NCBI GenBank assembly: GCA_946185835.1
Contig: CAMHKW010000003.1
Location: 37,611 to 101,610 of the forward strand
DNA from: an uncultured Bacteroidales bacterium
Lineage (GTDB): Bacteria > Bacteroidota > Bacteroidia > Bacteroidales > Paludibacteraceae
Reading direction: 5' to 3'
Length of the DNA: 64,000 nucleotides
Below the pieces are notes generated by a model, which saw nothing but the letters and a program-made list of their open reading frames with translations, made no database searches and was not told where the DNA came from. Positions 54,301-63,564 of the stretch are shown here, in pieces. Within the stretch, counting starts at the first letter, position 1; each line of letters starts with the position of its first letter. The translations under genes and the position numbers were made by a program.

Positions 54301-57300
54301 GCTGTTAAGTTCTACATCCGTCCTGTCGGCGGCAAGAACAGCGAATGGGTAGAGCAAAGCTCGGCAGATGTCAACCCGTGCGACGGCTTGAGATATGACG
54401 TCAAGGTAGAGGTGCTTGACCCCGTACACTACTGGTTCAACAACTGGGTTGATGCCAAAGACCAGGTTATATCCTACGAGCAAGTGGTGACCTACGTGTT
54501 GGCAGGCGGCGACTTGTATGCTAACATCGGCATTCAGAATTATGGTCTGATGGTTGAGTTTGACCCGAGTTGCTGGGACTGCGCTTCGCAGACCAAAGCA
54601 CTTACACTCAACGGCGTGGAAGACGACGACAAGTATATCAGCGAGACGCTGCCTTACAACACTGAAATTAGTTTAGGTTTTGTAGGTAAAGAAGAAAAGA
54701 ATGATTACCGCTATATCCTCGACTACTGGAAAGATGATATGGGTAATATCGTATCCGACGAAAACCCCTATACTTTCAAGCTCACCGACTATACGCATCT
54801 CTACCCTGTTATCAAAGAAGCAGATAGATATGATGTACAAATCTGGCCACGGGCAGGAAACGGTTTCGATAAAGACGGTTATGTCAGTGTGAATTACGAT
54901 CACAATGATGAGGCGATGATAAGCCTTGGGGAATCATTATATCTTTGGGAAGGCTCCAAGATTGAACTTCAGGCAGTACCGGCTAACAACGGGCACACCT
55001 TCTTCAAGCACTGGGAGGACGGCAGTACGGAAAACCCGCGTCAGATAGTGGTAAAAAGCGATGGCTACTATGCAGCCAGCTTCGAAAGAGACTCGTTCAA
55101 CATAACCTTCGAAGTATTAGGCATTCCTGCCGAGCTTGTAGAAGTCACCGGTGCAGGCCGCTATGGCTGGGGCGATGAGGTTAAGATGACATACACGCTC
55201 AATGACTCGCACTATCACTTCGTATCATGGTTGGGTGACAAGACGTACTCTGAAGATGAGACTTATGTATTCAATTGTGAGAAGAATTTGAACGTGAAAG
55301 TACAGTTCAATCCTAATGAATATGCAGTTACCCTTAAAGTTAACCCGGCAGAGGGCGGAAAAGTAACAGGTCCTGACAAGGCTACATACCAATCCGTCAT
55401 CGACGTTAAGGCAGAGGCCAACGAAGGTTATCGCTTCGCAGGCTGGAGCGACGACAAAGAAGCCAAAGAAGAGCGCAAGGTAGAGGTTACGGGTGATGTT
55501 GAGCTGACTGCCAACTTCGACAAGATCATCTACTACACCATCTCTGTAGCCACCAACGACGAAACGATGGGTACGGTCAGCGGCGGCGGCAAAGTGGAGA
55601 AAGACTCGGCAACCACTATCACTGCCACACCGAAAGAGCACTATCAGTTCGTTGAGTGGAACGATGGTAACAAAGAGGCCACTCGCAAGGTAGTTGCCAC
55701 CAAAGACGAGACTTACACTGCTAAGTTCGAAGCCGTTATGTTCACCATCGCCGCTAATGTCAACGACGAGAAGATGGGTTCGGTCAGCGGTGCCGGCAGT
55801 TATCAAGAAGGCGCTACGGTAACACTCACTGCCACGGCTAACGACGGATACGAGTTTGTTGAGTGGTCGAACGGCAGCAAACAAGCCACTATCACCTTCA
55901 CCGCTACCGAAGATGCCACATACACTGCCCACTTCCAAGAGTTGATAGTGACATACACCATCACCGTGCTTTCCGAAGATGAGAAGATGGGTACGGTAAG
56001 CGGCAGTACCACTGCCATTGCCGGCACTCAGGTTAAGATAGAAGCCACCCCTGCCGAGGGTTATAAGTTCGTACAATGGAACGATGGTAACACCGACAAC
56101 CCGCGTACCATCACCATTACCGGCAACGCTGTTTACAAGGCACAGTTCGCAAAGCAGGACGCTAAGATGTTCACCATCACGGCTGTCTCTGCCGACGCCG
56201 AGATGGGAAGTGTCAGTGGTGGCGGCGAGTATGCCGAGAACGCTGTTGCCGAGCTTCGTGCCGAGCCTCTGTCGGGTTACCACTTCGTTGAGTGGAAAGA
56301 AGACCACGACAAGACCAACCCGCGCAAGGTGACAGTGACGGCAAATGCCACCTACACCGCTTTGTTCGAGAAGAACGCAGTAGAGGTAGAGAAATACACT
56401 ATCACCGTCGTATCCGACAACGAACAGATGGGTACGGTATATGGCGGCGGCGAATACGAACAAGGTCAGGTAGCCGAACTCATAGCTCTGCCTAAGAACG
56501 AGAACTACCGCTTCGTTCGCTGGGACGATGGCACCACCACCAACCCGTATTACGTGACCGTGACATCCAACGCTACTTACAAAGCCTTCTTCGAGGCTGT
56601 TCCCGAGGCAGAGAAAGAGTACTTCGTATCAGCTATCTCGCCCGACGAGAAGAAAGGTAAGGTGCTGGGTAGCGGCTTCTACAAAGGCGGTGCTACTGCC
56701 ACTCTGATAGCCATACCCGAAGACGGATATAAGTTCGTCCGTTGGAACGACAACTCGAAGGTCAACCCGCGCGACGTCGTTGTCGACGGCAACCTGCTGT
56801 TCGTAGCTCAGTTCGAGTCGGAGCAGACCGGCGAGAAGGCACAGTACACCATCAGCATCAGCTCGTCCGACCCCGCCATGGGTGAGGTAGAAGGAGGTGG
56901 TGAGTTCACTCTCGACGAAGGTACGGTGCTCGTCATCAACGCTGTGGCTAAGACAGGCTACCACTTCGTTCGCTGGGAGGACAACTCCACCGAGATGCGC
57001 CGCGTGATAACCGTCAACGGCAACCATAACTACATCGCCTTCTTCGAACAGAACCCGCCCGTCACTCGTAAGTTCATCGTCAACGTACTCAGTGCTAACG
57101 ATGCTCAGGGTTACACCGAAGGCTCAGGCGTTTACGAAGAGGGTCAGGTCATCATCATCAAGGCTATCGCCCGCCAAGGCTACGAGTTCAAAGAGTGGAA
57201 CGACGGCAACAAAGAGGCGATACGCATGGTTACCGTAACAGCCAACGCCAAGTACACGGCTTCGTTCCAAGAGAAGAAAGAGTACTTCCGTCTCGACGTC

Positions 57301-57609
57301 TTCTCTGCCAACGAGCAGCAAGGTAGTGTCATCGGCTCCGGCATCTACGAGGCAGGCACCACAGTGTCAATAGCTGCTATCCCTGAACCGGGATTCGTAT
57401 TTGCTCAGTGGTCGGACGGCTCGACCGAGAACCCGCGTGATGTGGTAGTAGACAAAGACATCCTACTCATCGCTTCGTTCGTGGATGGTAGCGGCGTAGA
57501 GAATATCGAAGCTGCAACCGAGTCGGTTCGCAAGGTGATGATCGACGGAGTGATCTATATCATCAAAGGCGACAAGAAATACAATGTGCTGGGAGCTGAG
57601 GTGAAGTAG
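51349..57609 (+). CDS. Giant BspA-like surface protein with about twelve InlB-type repeats
   Basis: The 2086-residue protein starts with a signal peptide (MKRLLTFFAFLMLLLSTVSA). Residues about 60-860 are BspA/LRR_5 repeats (ITSVGNMAFAFHANLETITL, IGDRAFEGAKLSGTLTIPAS). Residues about 930-2045 are beta-rich, with about twelve InlB-B-type repeats of about 70 residues, each with a strand, a G-x-Y turn, the core GYxFVxWxDG and an NPRxVTVTxNATYTAxF end. The tail VRKVMIDGVIYIIKGDKK, YNVLGAEVK is nearly identical to that of the next gene. The architecture is that of an extended adhesin on a stalk. The strong repeats make recombination and length change likely. It ends at a hairpin terminator. Confidence 0.88.
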   Translation: MKRLLTFFAFLMLLLSTVSASEIKSYADDKTGQFGLSCVYDDVYQSYTVYLRFVNYYSKDMVFPEKVQAVFNDYDDKGGKLEGEFEYYLECSLDLYMNSEVESITVLGGNTIPDYFAAYQEMESYDNPSSLTKVVIGDKITSVGNMAFAFHANLETITLGSGLTTIGDQAFIAARQEDGMPGNYNYGSSLKSLTLPASLGSIGMEAFAGHENLESLTIPKSVYSIGNYAFAATGIETLVLDRCYSLSVTSSPFVSANGESCPLKSVQMIAEDEGAGLLTVIVPAHLFEGVSSAFDVTLPTTGNYQFVGFYDSCFKNSGVKSFQMPTKFVMSPVYPYSTLVDQSAFEFTSNFKSLDLSAETPNNIHILNDAFRYSGIESISLNNKGLEIIGDRAFEGAKLSGTLTIPASVNPFTKAARDLKIGEYAFASTTQLENVVFEGTVEYNMTPNMLPSYAFYRSGLKSITLPKDIHDIMDYAFAESKIESFTAPSTLANIDHDAFASCKSLKSFDISKSQVNSLANNLLNGASALETFSQPAAMISYGEYSLYGVGLKELDVKADIIGLSAFADCPNLETLRFTSEYAIYLPANTISGLPKLKTIDFGKVSGLQKDFINNCPALKTVIIPDGMEVIETGAFNRDNNVDIDTLIFASNNFKAIDEPNKAPFVGMDFDLIVRKTVSMVEKNVFAIAHITNSVELTDETNYDDLAFNMAQIDTLDWHYGPSMPNPFVASNIDKLSFSKIKEVKQSLFEKGNVNNLYLDGIETIGEYAFNKAGLQNTDRSYTVYIPASVKTIGRSAFEDVYTLNLVIEKGTGLTIGDGAFERNSGAWHTLRSEYDKSNIPTAVSGAFYTDSKISQVFTGSCDDVTAYKAATGWNEISTDNWDGATQYKYSFEVVGGAIDRDQSYYLQNMMLNGDKLLYTAIPCNNKGTLTFVQPCSSITLDHWADGTNGNTYNFELKSDTVIRIYIKEAVEKLNLAVKDPATAEAVKFYIRPVGGKNSEWVEQSSADVNPCDGLRYDVKVEVLDPVHYWFNNWVDAKDQVISYEQVVTYVLAGGDLYANIGIQNYGLMVEFDPSCWDCASQTKALTLNGVEDDDKYISETLPYNTEISLGFVGKEEKNDYRYILDYWKDDMGNIVSDENPYTFKLTDYTHLYPVIKEADRYDVQIWPRAGNGFDKDGYVSVNYDHNDEAMISLGESLYLWEGSKIELQAVPANNGHTFFKHWEDGSTENPRQIVVKSDGYYAASFERDSFNITFEVLGIPAELVEVTGAGRYGWGDEVKMTYTLNDSHYHFVSWLGDKTYSEDETYVFNCEKNLNVKVQFNPNEYAVTLKVNPAEGGKVTGPDKATYQSVIDVKAEANEGYRFAGWSDDKEAKEERKVEVTGDVELTANFDKIIYYTISVATNDETMGTVSGGGKVEKDSATTITATPKEHYQFVEWNDGNKEATRKVVATKDETYTAKFEAVMFTIAANVNDEKMGSVSGAGSYQEGATVTLTATANDGYEFVEWSNGSKQATITFTATEDATYTAHFQELIVTYTITVLSEDEKMGTVSGSTTAIAGTQVKIEATPAEGYKFVQWNDGNTDNPRTITITGNAVYKAQFAKQDAKMFTITAVSADAEMGSVSGGGEYAENAVAELRAEPLSGYHFVEWKEDHDKTNPRKVTVTANATYTALFEKNAVEVEKYTITVVSDNEQMGTVYGGGEYEQGQVAELIALPKNENYRFVRWDDGTTTNPYYVTVTSNATYKAFFEAVPEAEKEYFVSAISPDEKKGKVLGSGFYKGGATATLIAIPEDGYKFVRWNDNSKVNPRDVVVDGNLLFVAQFESEQTGEKAQYTISISSSDPAMGEVEGGGEFTLDEGTVLVINAVAKTGYHFVRWEDNSTEMRRVITVNGNHNYIAFFEQNPPVTRKFIVNVLSANDAQGYTEGSGVYEEGQVIIIKAIARQGYEFKEWNDGNKEAIRMVTVTANAKYTASFQEKKEYFRLDVFSANEQQGSVIGSGIYEAGTTVSIAAIPEPGFVFAQWSDGSTENPRDVVVDKDILLIASFVDGSGVENIEAATESVRKVMIDGVIYIIKGDKKYNVLGAEVK

Positions 57610-57655
57610 CCCCCCAACACAGCCCCCCAACCCCCTAAAGGGGGAGCATTAAATT

Positions 57656-57685
57656 GGTATCACGGCATTGGGTTGCCGTGATATC
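57656..57685 (+). terminator. Hairpin terminator after the first giant BspA-like gene
   Basis: GGTATCACGGCA, loop TTGGGT, TGCCGTGATATC: a 12-bp stem with one G-T wobble. A CCCCC-TAAA-GGGGG hairpin lies just before (57631-57644). The same pair occurs after the next gene. There is no long T run here. Confidence 0.65.
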
Positions 57686-57695
57686 TCAAAGGGAA

Positions 57696-57770
57696 ACTCA
57701 AAATACCGGAATACCACAATGCCGGAATACCGGAATCCTGGAATACCGGAATACCGAAATAACGACAACA
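57696..57770. repeat. Octanucleotide array (ACCGGAAT type)
   Basis: About eight units (ACCGGAAT, GCCGGAAT, ACCGAAAT) between the two giant genes. Confidence 0.85.
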
Positions 57771-57811
57771 ACAAAATTCATCAATAATAACAATTAACTC
57801 TTTTAACGACA

Positions 57812-60800
57812 ATGAAAAAGGTTTTATTTACTTGTGTGATGCTACTTACAGCGGTGCTGTCGGCATCAGCCTTTACCGTGTATGTTGCTGACGACTACAC
57901 CGGCAAAGTGGGTGAGACTTTCACCATCCAAAAATTCTTGACAGCGGGCAATTCTGACCAACTGCAGTACACTGTAACTTACGAGGTTAACCAGCAAGCC
58001 ACAGGTACAACCGAGTCAACCGCTGCTCACATCACTATTACGGGCATCGTTTTTGAAAATGCCCAATTCAGAAACAACAACAAGGACTTAGTGTTCCCTG
58101 CTTTCTTCGCTATTCAGAAACGCAACGGAACGAGTATGGGTTACGGTCGCGTGAACATGTTCGGGCAGGATTCGTTCCGAGAAGATCGTGTAGTAGAAAG
58201 CATTACTCTCGACTTTGCTGATGGTCTGATACACTACATCGGTGCCGGCAGAGATGCTTTTCATAGCTGCGACAACCTCAAGCATATCTATGTAAAGCGC
58301 GACGGCAGCGAACCCACACTGCCTACCTTCGACGTTATGCGTTATCGTGCTTTTTGCAACACCATGTCGTTTACCGACCATGTGAATATTCATATCACAA
58401 GCACAGACGGGGACGACTTTACTCATCCGTTTTGGACTTCCGGCGTTACTTCAGCCACTATATATACAGCGAAAGTGCCATATCAATGCGTTTTTGATGA
58501 CTGCCCGAATCTTACCAATGTTACTTTAAGCGGAAAGTACAAAGTTGACCCGAAGAATGTCAATGGTGGCGGAGCCGGATATTTAGCAGAAAGGTGTCCG
58601 AAACTGACGAAGATCGTATGGCAGGGAGGAGACGATGATATAACTACGGCAGAGGAGTCGCCGTTCTACAACCTTCGCGACCAGGTGACTCAACTGACCA
58701 TACAAGGTTCTGTACCTGCTCACATGTTCGAGGGCTTCAGTAAGATAGCCGTAATAAATTCACCATCCGATCTGTGCTATGGCAAAACCATAACGATAGG
58801 CGAAAAGGCTTTTGCCAACTGCGAGAACCTTGTGCTGGCAGCCATCGGCGGAAATATGGACCAGAGCGCTTTCGAAAACTGCTCGAAGCTTGAGACCCTG
58901 ATTTGGCGTGGCGGCTTCTCGTGGGGGACAGAGACACCGTCGGCAAGCAAGTCGCCGCTGCACTCGATAGGCGCACAACTCAAGATGCTGCGTATCGAGG
59001 GCGACAACGCCGATGTGGCTGACTACCTTTGCGCCGGCATGAAGCAACTCTTTTATGTTCAGATAACCCAACTGCTGAATGGTCAGGTGGGTGCACACGC
59101 CTTTGAGGGTTGCATCAAACTCGAGACTGTGGATATGTCAGGCGCCAACGGCAAACAGATAGAAAACGGCAACACGTATTGGATTCATGAGAATGCTTTT
59201 GCCGGCTGCACCGCACTCAAGAACTTCTACAACCTGCCTCTGACCACTTGGTATATCGAAAACAAAGCCTTCTACAACTGCAAGGCTCTCACCACCTGCC
59301 CTATCACACAGAAACACACCGCTCTGCGACAACTCGGCTCGGAGGTGTTTGCAGGCTCAGGCATCAACGAACTGGTGGTTCCTGTAGGTGTGACCAACAC
59401 CGGTAACCTGCTCGTCAACGACTGCCCCAACCTCAAAGAGGTGTATTTCCTGCCCAATACCACCTCGGCAAGCAATTTCGGCGGCAGCTGGGCTGAGTTG
59501 TTTGCCAAAACCGACAGCAAGACACGCAAGAACATAAAGAACTTCTATCTTAATTATAACCTGACAAGCATTCCTGAGGAGATGTTTATGGACTATACCG
59601 AATTGGTTAATCAGTATGGTGTGATGCCGTCGGAGACTAATCCACGCTATCTTGCTTCAATGGATAAGGTTACAACTATCCAATCGTCAGCATTCAAGAA
59701 CTGCGTCAGCTTGGAGAACTGCGCGGCACTGAAGAGTAAAGCCTTGGCGCAAATCTACCCGAGCGCATTCGAGGACTCCAATATCAAGACCTCGTTTGCC
59801 GAGATGGACAACCTGACCATAATATGGAATGAGGCATTCAAGAACTGCCCTAACATAGAGCGTTTCGGTGCCGATAAAATCGATGGTGCTGATGCCGTGC
59901 TGACCAAGTTGCAAACCATCAGCGCCGATGCTTTTAACGGTTGCTACAACTTAAAATCAGTTCATCTGCCTGCTAACCTGAAGACCATCTCTACCGATGC
60001 TTTTGCAGACTGTCCGATAGAGACCGTGCTGTTCGGTGTTACGTCGTATAACTATAGCGACCCGCTCGACAATGCAGGTATTGATAAAACCCAAATCAAA
60101 GTCTTTGAGATTGGCGACAACGTAACGGTTATTCCTGCAGCTTTGGCTCAAGGCGCACCCCTGAAGACCGTCAAGATAGGTTATAATATTAAGAGTGTAG
60201 GTGCCGAGGCGTTTGCCGACTGCTCGCAACTCAAGGAAGTAACTATCAACACTAACCTTGAGAACATGCCTACCAACTACAACACGTTGAATCCGTCGAT
60301 TGCTCCGTTTGCCCGCTCAGCCGTTGAGAAAGCTTCGTTTGGTCCGGCTGCAAAAGTAGCAGGTCGCTGCATCTTAGCAGGAACACCTAACCTAAAAGAG
60401 GTAGAACTCAAGAATGTAGTAACATTCAACGAGTATAGTTTTGCTAACACAGGTCTCACCGAGTTCTCTTTCAGCAGCAGCGAAGCCATTAAGTCGAATG
60501 CTTTTGCTAACAACAGCAAACTGAAGACTATCAACATCTCAGGTTCCGTACCTACTGTTGCTTCGTCATCGTTCGACGGCTGCTCGGTTACTACCATCAA
60601 CGCTTCGTGCTCATGCTATGGTACAGTTGCAGCAAGTTCAACTTGGAAAGCCGTTTGCTCCAACATCAAGAACCTCGACTCGTTTAACTATCCCGAAATT
60701 TCGGAGCATATGTACAAGGGACAAGGCAAAGTAAACATCACAAAAGCAATGAACTGCGATGGCAAGTTTACCATTGAGGCCGTTCCTGCCGCCGGTTACA

Positions 60801-62101
60801 GTTTCGTTATGTGGGACGACCGCAACACCGAGAACCCGCGTACCATTGACATGACTACTTTCAAGAGTTGGTCGATCTGGCCTATCTTCGATAATCCTGC
60901 TTTATATACGGAAACAATAAAACTCTACATCACTCCTGAGAATGTAGGTGAGGTTTATGTTTATGACACTCGAACCGACAAAGAGGTTACAGGCGGTAAG
61001 TATAAGATGCACGGAAGCTACGTATTTGTTCCTCAACTTACCGATGCCAGCAACTGGTATGAGTTCAGCTATTGGGACTATGAAATTGATAAAACGGCTA
61101 CGCCGTATGCTGCTGATGATGAAACATATCCCAATGGTTTGGGTGTTACTATAGAATATGAAGCAGGTTTGGATGATGAAGAAGAGCCTGACTATCCTGA
61201 AGAACTGACGGCAGTGTTCGCTCCGAAAGACATACCTGTAGAAGTTCGCTCATGCACCGACGGTAATGGTACAATAAAGATAGAAGGTGATGCCAAACTC
61301 GGAGGAGAGATAACTCTCACTGCCGTTCCGGACAAGGGCTACAAGTTCTCGCACTGGGGCAACGACGAAAACGCCACCTCTGCTTCAACTAAGGTCGTTC
61401 TGAGTCTTGAGAACATACTCAAAGCCGGTCTCAATCCTGAAGAACAGGGCACACCGGTTCTTAAGGACGGACAGCTACAGCCTTACGAGGAGTCGGCTCT
61501 GTACTACGTAGAGCTCTGCGCTACCTTCGTTGAGGACAACAGCGAGATGCTCACTGTCACCGTCGAGTACGACGAGTCTATAGTAGAGATCGAAGGTCGA
61601 CTGAGCTATGTATGGGGCGAGGAAGTGTCGATCACCGCTAAGCTCAAAGACCCCGAACACTACCACTTCGAGGCATGGATCTGGGACAAGATGTTCTCCG
61701 ATGAGCTGACCCTCAACTTCATCATCACCAAGAACACCACCGTCAAACTCGACGTTAGACCTAACTTCTACCACATCACCACCATTGCTCTGCCCGAAGA
61801 AGGCGGTGAGGTGCTTGGCGCCGGCGACTGGCCATACGGTCAACCCTCGAAGGTGATAGCTAAGCCTAACCCGGGCTACGCTTTCGACGGATGGGAAGAT
61901 GACCCGACAGCACCGGCAGAGCGCGACATCATGATCACAGGCGACGCAACATATACCGCTAAGTTCCGCACGTCAGGTGCCGGAGTTGACCAGATAGAGA
62001 ACGCCAACGACAAGGGTGCTCGCAAAGTCCTCATCGACGGAGTGATCTATATCATCAAAGGCGACAAGAAATACAACGTGCTGGGAGCTGAGGTGAAATA
62101 A
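57812..62101 (+). CDS. BspA-like surface protein with five InlB-type repeats
   Basis: The 1429-residue protein has a signal peptide, BspA/LRR_5 repeats (about 110-955; for example IGEKAFANCENLVLAAIGGN and ISADAFNGCYNLKSVHLPAN) and about five InlB-type repeats (about 965-1400; GYSFVMWDDRNTENPRTI, GYKFSHWGNDENA, GYAFDGWEDDPTAPAERDI). The tail ARKVLIDGVIYIIKGDKK, YNVLGAEVK is almost the same as in the preceding gene, also at DNA level. The two genes are sister adhesins with different numbers of modules. Gene ends at a copy of the same terminator. A shared promoter is not visible; the gap carries an octamer array. Confidence 0.88.
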   Translation: MKKVLFTCVMLLTAVLSASAFTVYVADDYTGKVGETFTIQKFLTAGNSDQLQYTVTYEVNQQATGTTESTAAHITITGIVFENAQFRNNNKDLVFPAFFAIQKRNGTSMGYGRVNMFGQDSFREDRVVESITLDFADGLIHYIGAGRDAFHSCDNLKHIYVKRDGSEPTLPTFDVMRYRAFCNTMSFTDHVNIHITSTDGDDFTHPFWTSGVTSATIYTAKVPYQCVFDDCPNLTNVTLSGKYKVDPKNVNGGGAGYLAERCPKLTKIVWQGGDDDITTAEESPFYNLRDQVTQLTIQGSVPAHMFEGFSKIAVINSPSDLCYGKTITIGEKAFANCENLVLAAIGGNMDQSAFENCSKLETLIWRGGFSWGTETPSASKSPLHSIGAQLKMLRIEGDNADVADYLCAGMKQLFYVQITQLLNGQVGAHAFEGCIKLETVDMSGANGKQIENGNTYWIHENAFAGCTALKNFYNLPLTTWYIENKAFYNCKALTTCPITQKHTALRQLGSEVFAGSGINELVVPVGVTNTGNLLVNDCPNLKEVYFLPNTTSASNFGGSWAELFAKTDSKTRKNIKNFYLNYNLTSIPEEMFMDYTELVNQYGVMPSETNPRYLASMDKVTTIQSSAFKNCVSLENCAALKSKALAQIYPSAFEDSNIKTSFAEMDNLTIIWNEAFKNCPNIERFGADKIDGADAVLTKLQTISADAFNGCYNLKSVHLPANLKTISTDAFADCPIETVLFGVTSYNYSDPLDNAGIDKTQIKVFEIGDNVTVIPAALAQGAPLKTVKIGYNIKSVGAEAFADCSQLKEVTINTNLENMPTNYNTLNPSIAPFARSAVEKASFGPAAKVAGRCILAGTPNLKEVELKNVVTFNEYSFANTGLTEFSFSSSEAIKSNAFANNSKLKTINISGSVPTVASSSFDGCSVTTINASCSCYGTVAASSTWKAVCSNIKNLDSFNYPEISEHMYKGQGKVNITKAMNCDGKFTIEAVPAAGYSFVMWDDRNTENPRTIDMTTFKSWSIWPIFDNPALYTETIKLYITPENVGEVYVYDTRTDKEVTGGKYKMHGSYVFVPQLTDASNWYEFSYWDYEIDKTATPYAADDETYPNGLGVTIEYEAGLDDEEEPDYPEELTAVFAPKDIPVEVRSCTDGNGTIKIEGDAKLGGEITLTAVPDKGYKFSHWGNDENATSASTKVVLSLENILKAGLNPEEQGTPVLKDGQLQPYEESALYYVELCATFVEDNSEMLTVTVEYDESIVEIEGRLSYVWGEEVSITAKLKDPEHYHFEAWIWDKMFSDELTLNFIITKNTTVKLDVRPNFYHITTIALPEEGGEVLGAGDWPYGQPSKVIAKPNPGYAFDGWEDDPTAPAERDIMITGDATYTAKFRTSGAGVDQIENANDKGARKVLIDGVIYIIKGDKKYNVLGAEVK

Positions 62102-62130
62102 GCACAGCCCCCCTGCCCCCTAAAGGGGAT

Positions 62131-62160
62131 GGTATCACGGCATTGGGTTGCCGTGATATC
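62131..62160 (+). terminator. Hairpin terminator, second copy
   Basis: GGTATCACGGCA, TTGGGT, TGCCGTGATATC, identical to 57656-57685, again after a CCCCTAAAGGGG hairpin and followed here by TCAAAAAAAA. Confidence 0.7.
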
Positions 62161-62166
62161 TCAAAA

Positions 62167-62195
62167 AAAACGCTCTTTGACATATTGGATTACCG
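62167..62195 (+). repeat. 29-nt direct repeat, left copy
   Basis: AAAA then CGCTCTTTGACATATTGG then ATTACCG. An identical copy at 63841-63869 lies on the other side of the ATPase gene. Confidence 0.9.
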
Positions 62196-62244
62196 ACATT
62201 TTTCAAGTACATTTGAAAAAATACCATTGTTTTGCAAAATATTC

Positions 62245-62275
62245 TTGTCTGTTTGAAAAAAACGCACTATCTTTG
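62245..62275 (+). promoter_or_regulatory. Promoter of the AAA/DUF4143 ATPase gene
   Basis: TTG at 62245-62247, a 20-nt spacer and TATCTTTG at 62268-62275 match the consensus; ATG at 62302. Confidence 0.75.
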
Positions 62276-62301
62276 CACCATCAAATTAAATCATTACCAT
62301 T

Positions 62302-63564
62302 ATGATAGACAATATTCGTAAATACAATCTTTGGGACAGAAACACGCATGATTTGGGTTTTCTTCGTATAGAATACACAAAACGCATCGGTTTAATGACG
62401 GGAAACAATCTTGTAAAAGTACTTATCGGTCAGCGACGCGCAGGAAAGAGCTATGTGCTTCGTCAAATTGCCAATCAATTAGTAGAACAAGGTGTTAATC
62501 CTCGTAATATACTGTATGTTAACAAGGAATATTTAGAATACGGAGAGATTCTGACAGCAGAAGATTTGCAGAACCTGTATGATGAATATAAGAAGGCATT
62601 AAAACCCAAAGGCAAAGTGTATCTGTTTTTGGATGAAATACAATTGGTAAAGAATTGGGAGAGATTCGTCAATTCACATTCACAAGATTTCACCGAAGAA
62701 CAGGAGATATTCATAAGCGGTTCAAATTCAGATTTATTGTCAGGGGAATTAGCAAGTTTGCTGTCAGGAAGATATGTAGAATTTGAAATACTGCCATATA
62801 GTTTTGAAGAATATACCGATATGCTACAATTAGCAAAAGACAAATCATCATATTTGCAGTTTTTGCAACAAGGGATGCTACCGGAACTCTTTCACCTGAC
62901 CAATGATGAGATGAAAAGACATTATGTATCTTCTGTCAAAGACACAATAATGTTGCGGGATATTGTAAGAAGATATAATGTTAAAGACACACAACTCTTA
63001 GAAGACATCTTCCGTTACCTGGTAAATAATGCAGGAAGAATGATTTCAATCAGTAATATAACAAATTATTTCAAATCATTAGGGCGCAAGACCAATTATG
63101 AGACCGTTTCTTCATACGCAGATTACTTGTGCAAGGCTTTTTTGATTCATAAAGCCGAAAGATACAATGTTGCAGGAAAGGAATTGCTTAACGGCAATTG
63201 TAAGTATTATGCCAATGATTCGGCATATTACAATTATCTATACAAGGGGTTTGCATACGGGTTAGGGAACTTGCTTGAGAATGCAGTCTATATAGAACTT
63301 CGGCGAAAGGGATGGCAACTATATGTTGGCGTACAAGGTCAAACCGAAATAGATTTTGTTGCAATGAGGAGTGACGAAAAAGTTTATTTCCAAGTAAGTT
63401 GGCAAATTGCGTCAAACGAAGAAACCGCCCAAAGAGAATACGCACCGTTGCTTGCTCTAAATGACCATTTCCGTAAATATGTAGTTACACTTGATGACTA
63501 CCGGTTTCCGAGTAACAACGGTATAGAACATATATTCCCGTGGGAAATCAATAATATACTATAG
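62302..63564 (+). CDS. AAA-family ATPase with C-terminal DUF4143
   Basis: The 420-residue protein has an AAA_14 ATPase domain with Walker A GQRRAGKSYVLRQI and Walker B VYLFLDEIQ, a sensor-like FISGSNSDLLSGELASLLSG, and a C-terminal DUF4143 domain (YANDSAYYNYLYKGFAYGLG, TEIDFVAMRSDEKVYFQVSW) that resembles a degenerate restriction-endonuclease fold. Such proteins are abundant and patchily distributed in gut Bacteroidales; their function is not settled. Base composition is visibly more AT-rich than the flanking genes. It sits between 29-nt direct repeats with its own promoter, which suggests a transferred or repeatedly inserted cassette. Confidence 0.9.
   Translation: MIDNIRKYNLWDRNTHDLGFLRIEYTKRIGLMTGNNLVKVLIGQRRAGKSYVLRQIANQLVEQGVNPRNILYVNKEYLEYGEILTAEDLQNLYDEYKKALKPKGKVYLFLDEIQLVKNWERFVNSHSQDFTEEQEIFISGSNSDLLSGELASLLSGRYVEFEILPYSFEEYTDMLQLAKDKSSYLQFLQQGMLPELFHLTNDEMKRHYVSSVKDTIMLRDIVRRYNVKDTQLLEDIFRYLVNNAGRMISISNITNYFKSLGRKTNYETVSSYADYLCKAFLIHKAERYNVAGKELLNGNCKYYANDSAYYNYLYKGFAYGLGNLLENAVYIELRRKGWQLYVGVQGQTEIDFVAMRSDEKVYFQVSWQIASNEETAQREYAPLLALNDHFRKYVVTLDDYRFPSNNGIEHIFPWEINNIL

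Noticed and set aside
55225..56463. 412-residue minus-strand frame
   Set aside because: It is the antisense shadow of the InlB-type repeats; codon use fits only the plus strand.
57500..57609. Type IX secretion sorting domain on the giant proteins
   Set aside because: The shared tail is only about 27 residues and lacks the full beta-sandwich of that domain.
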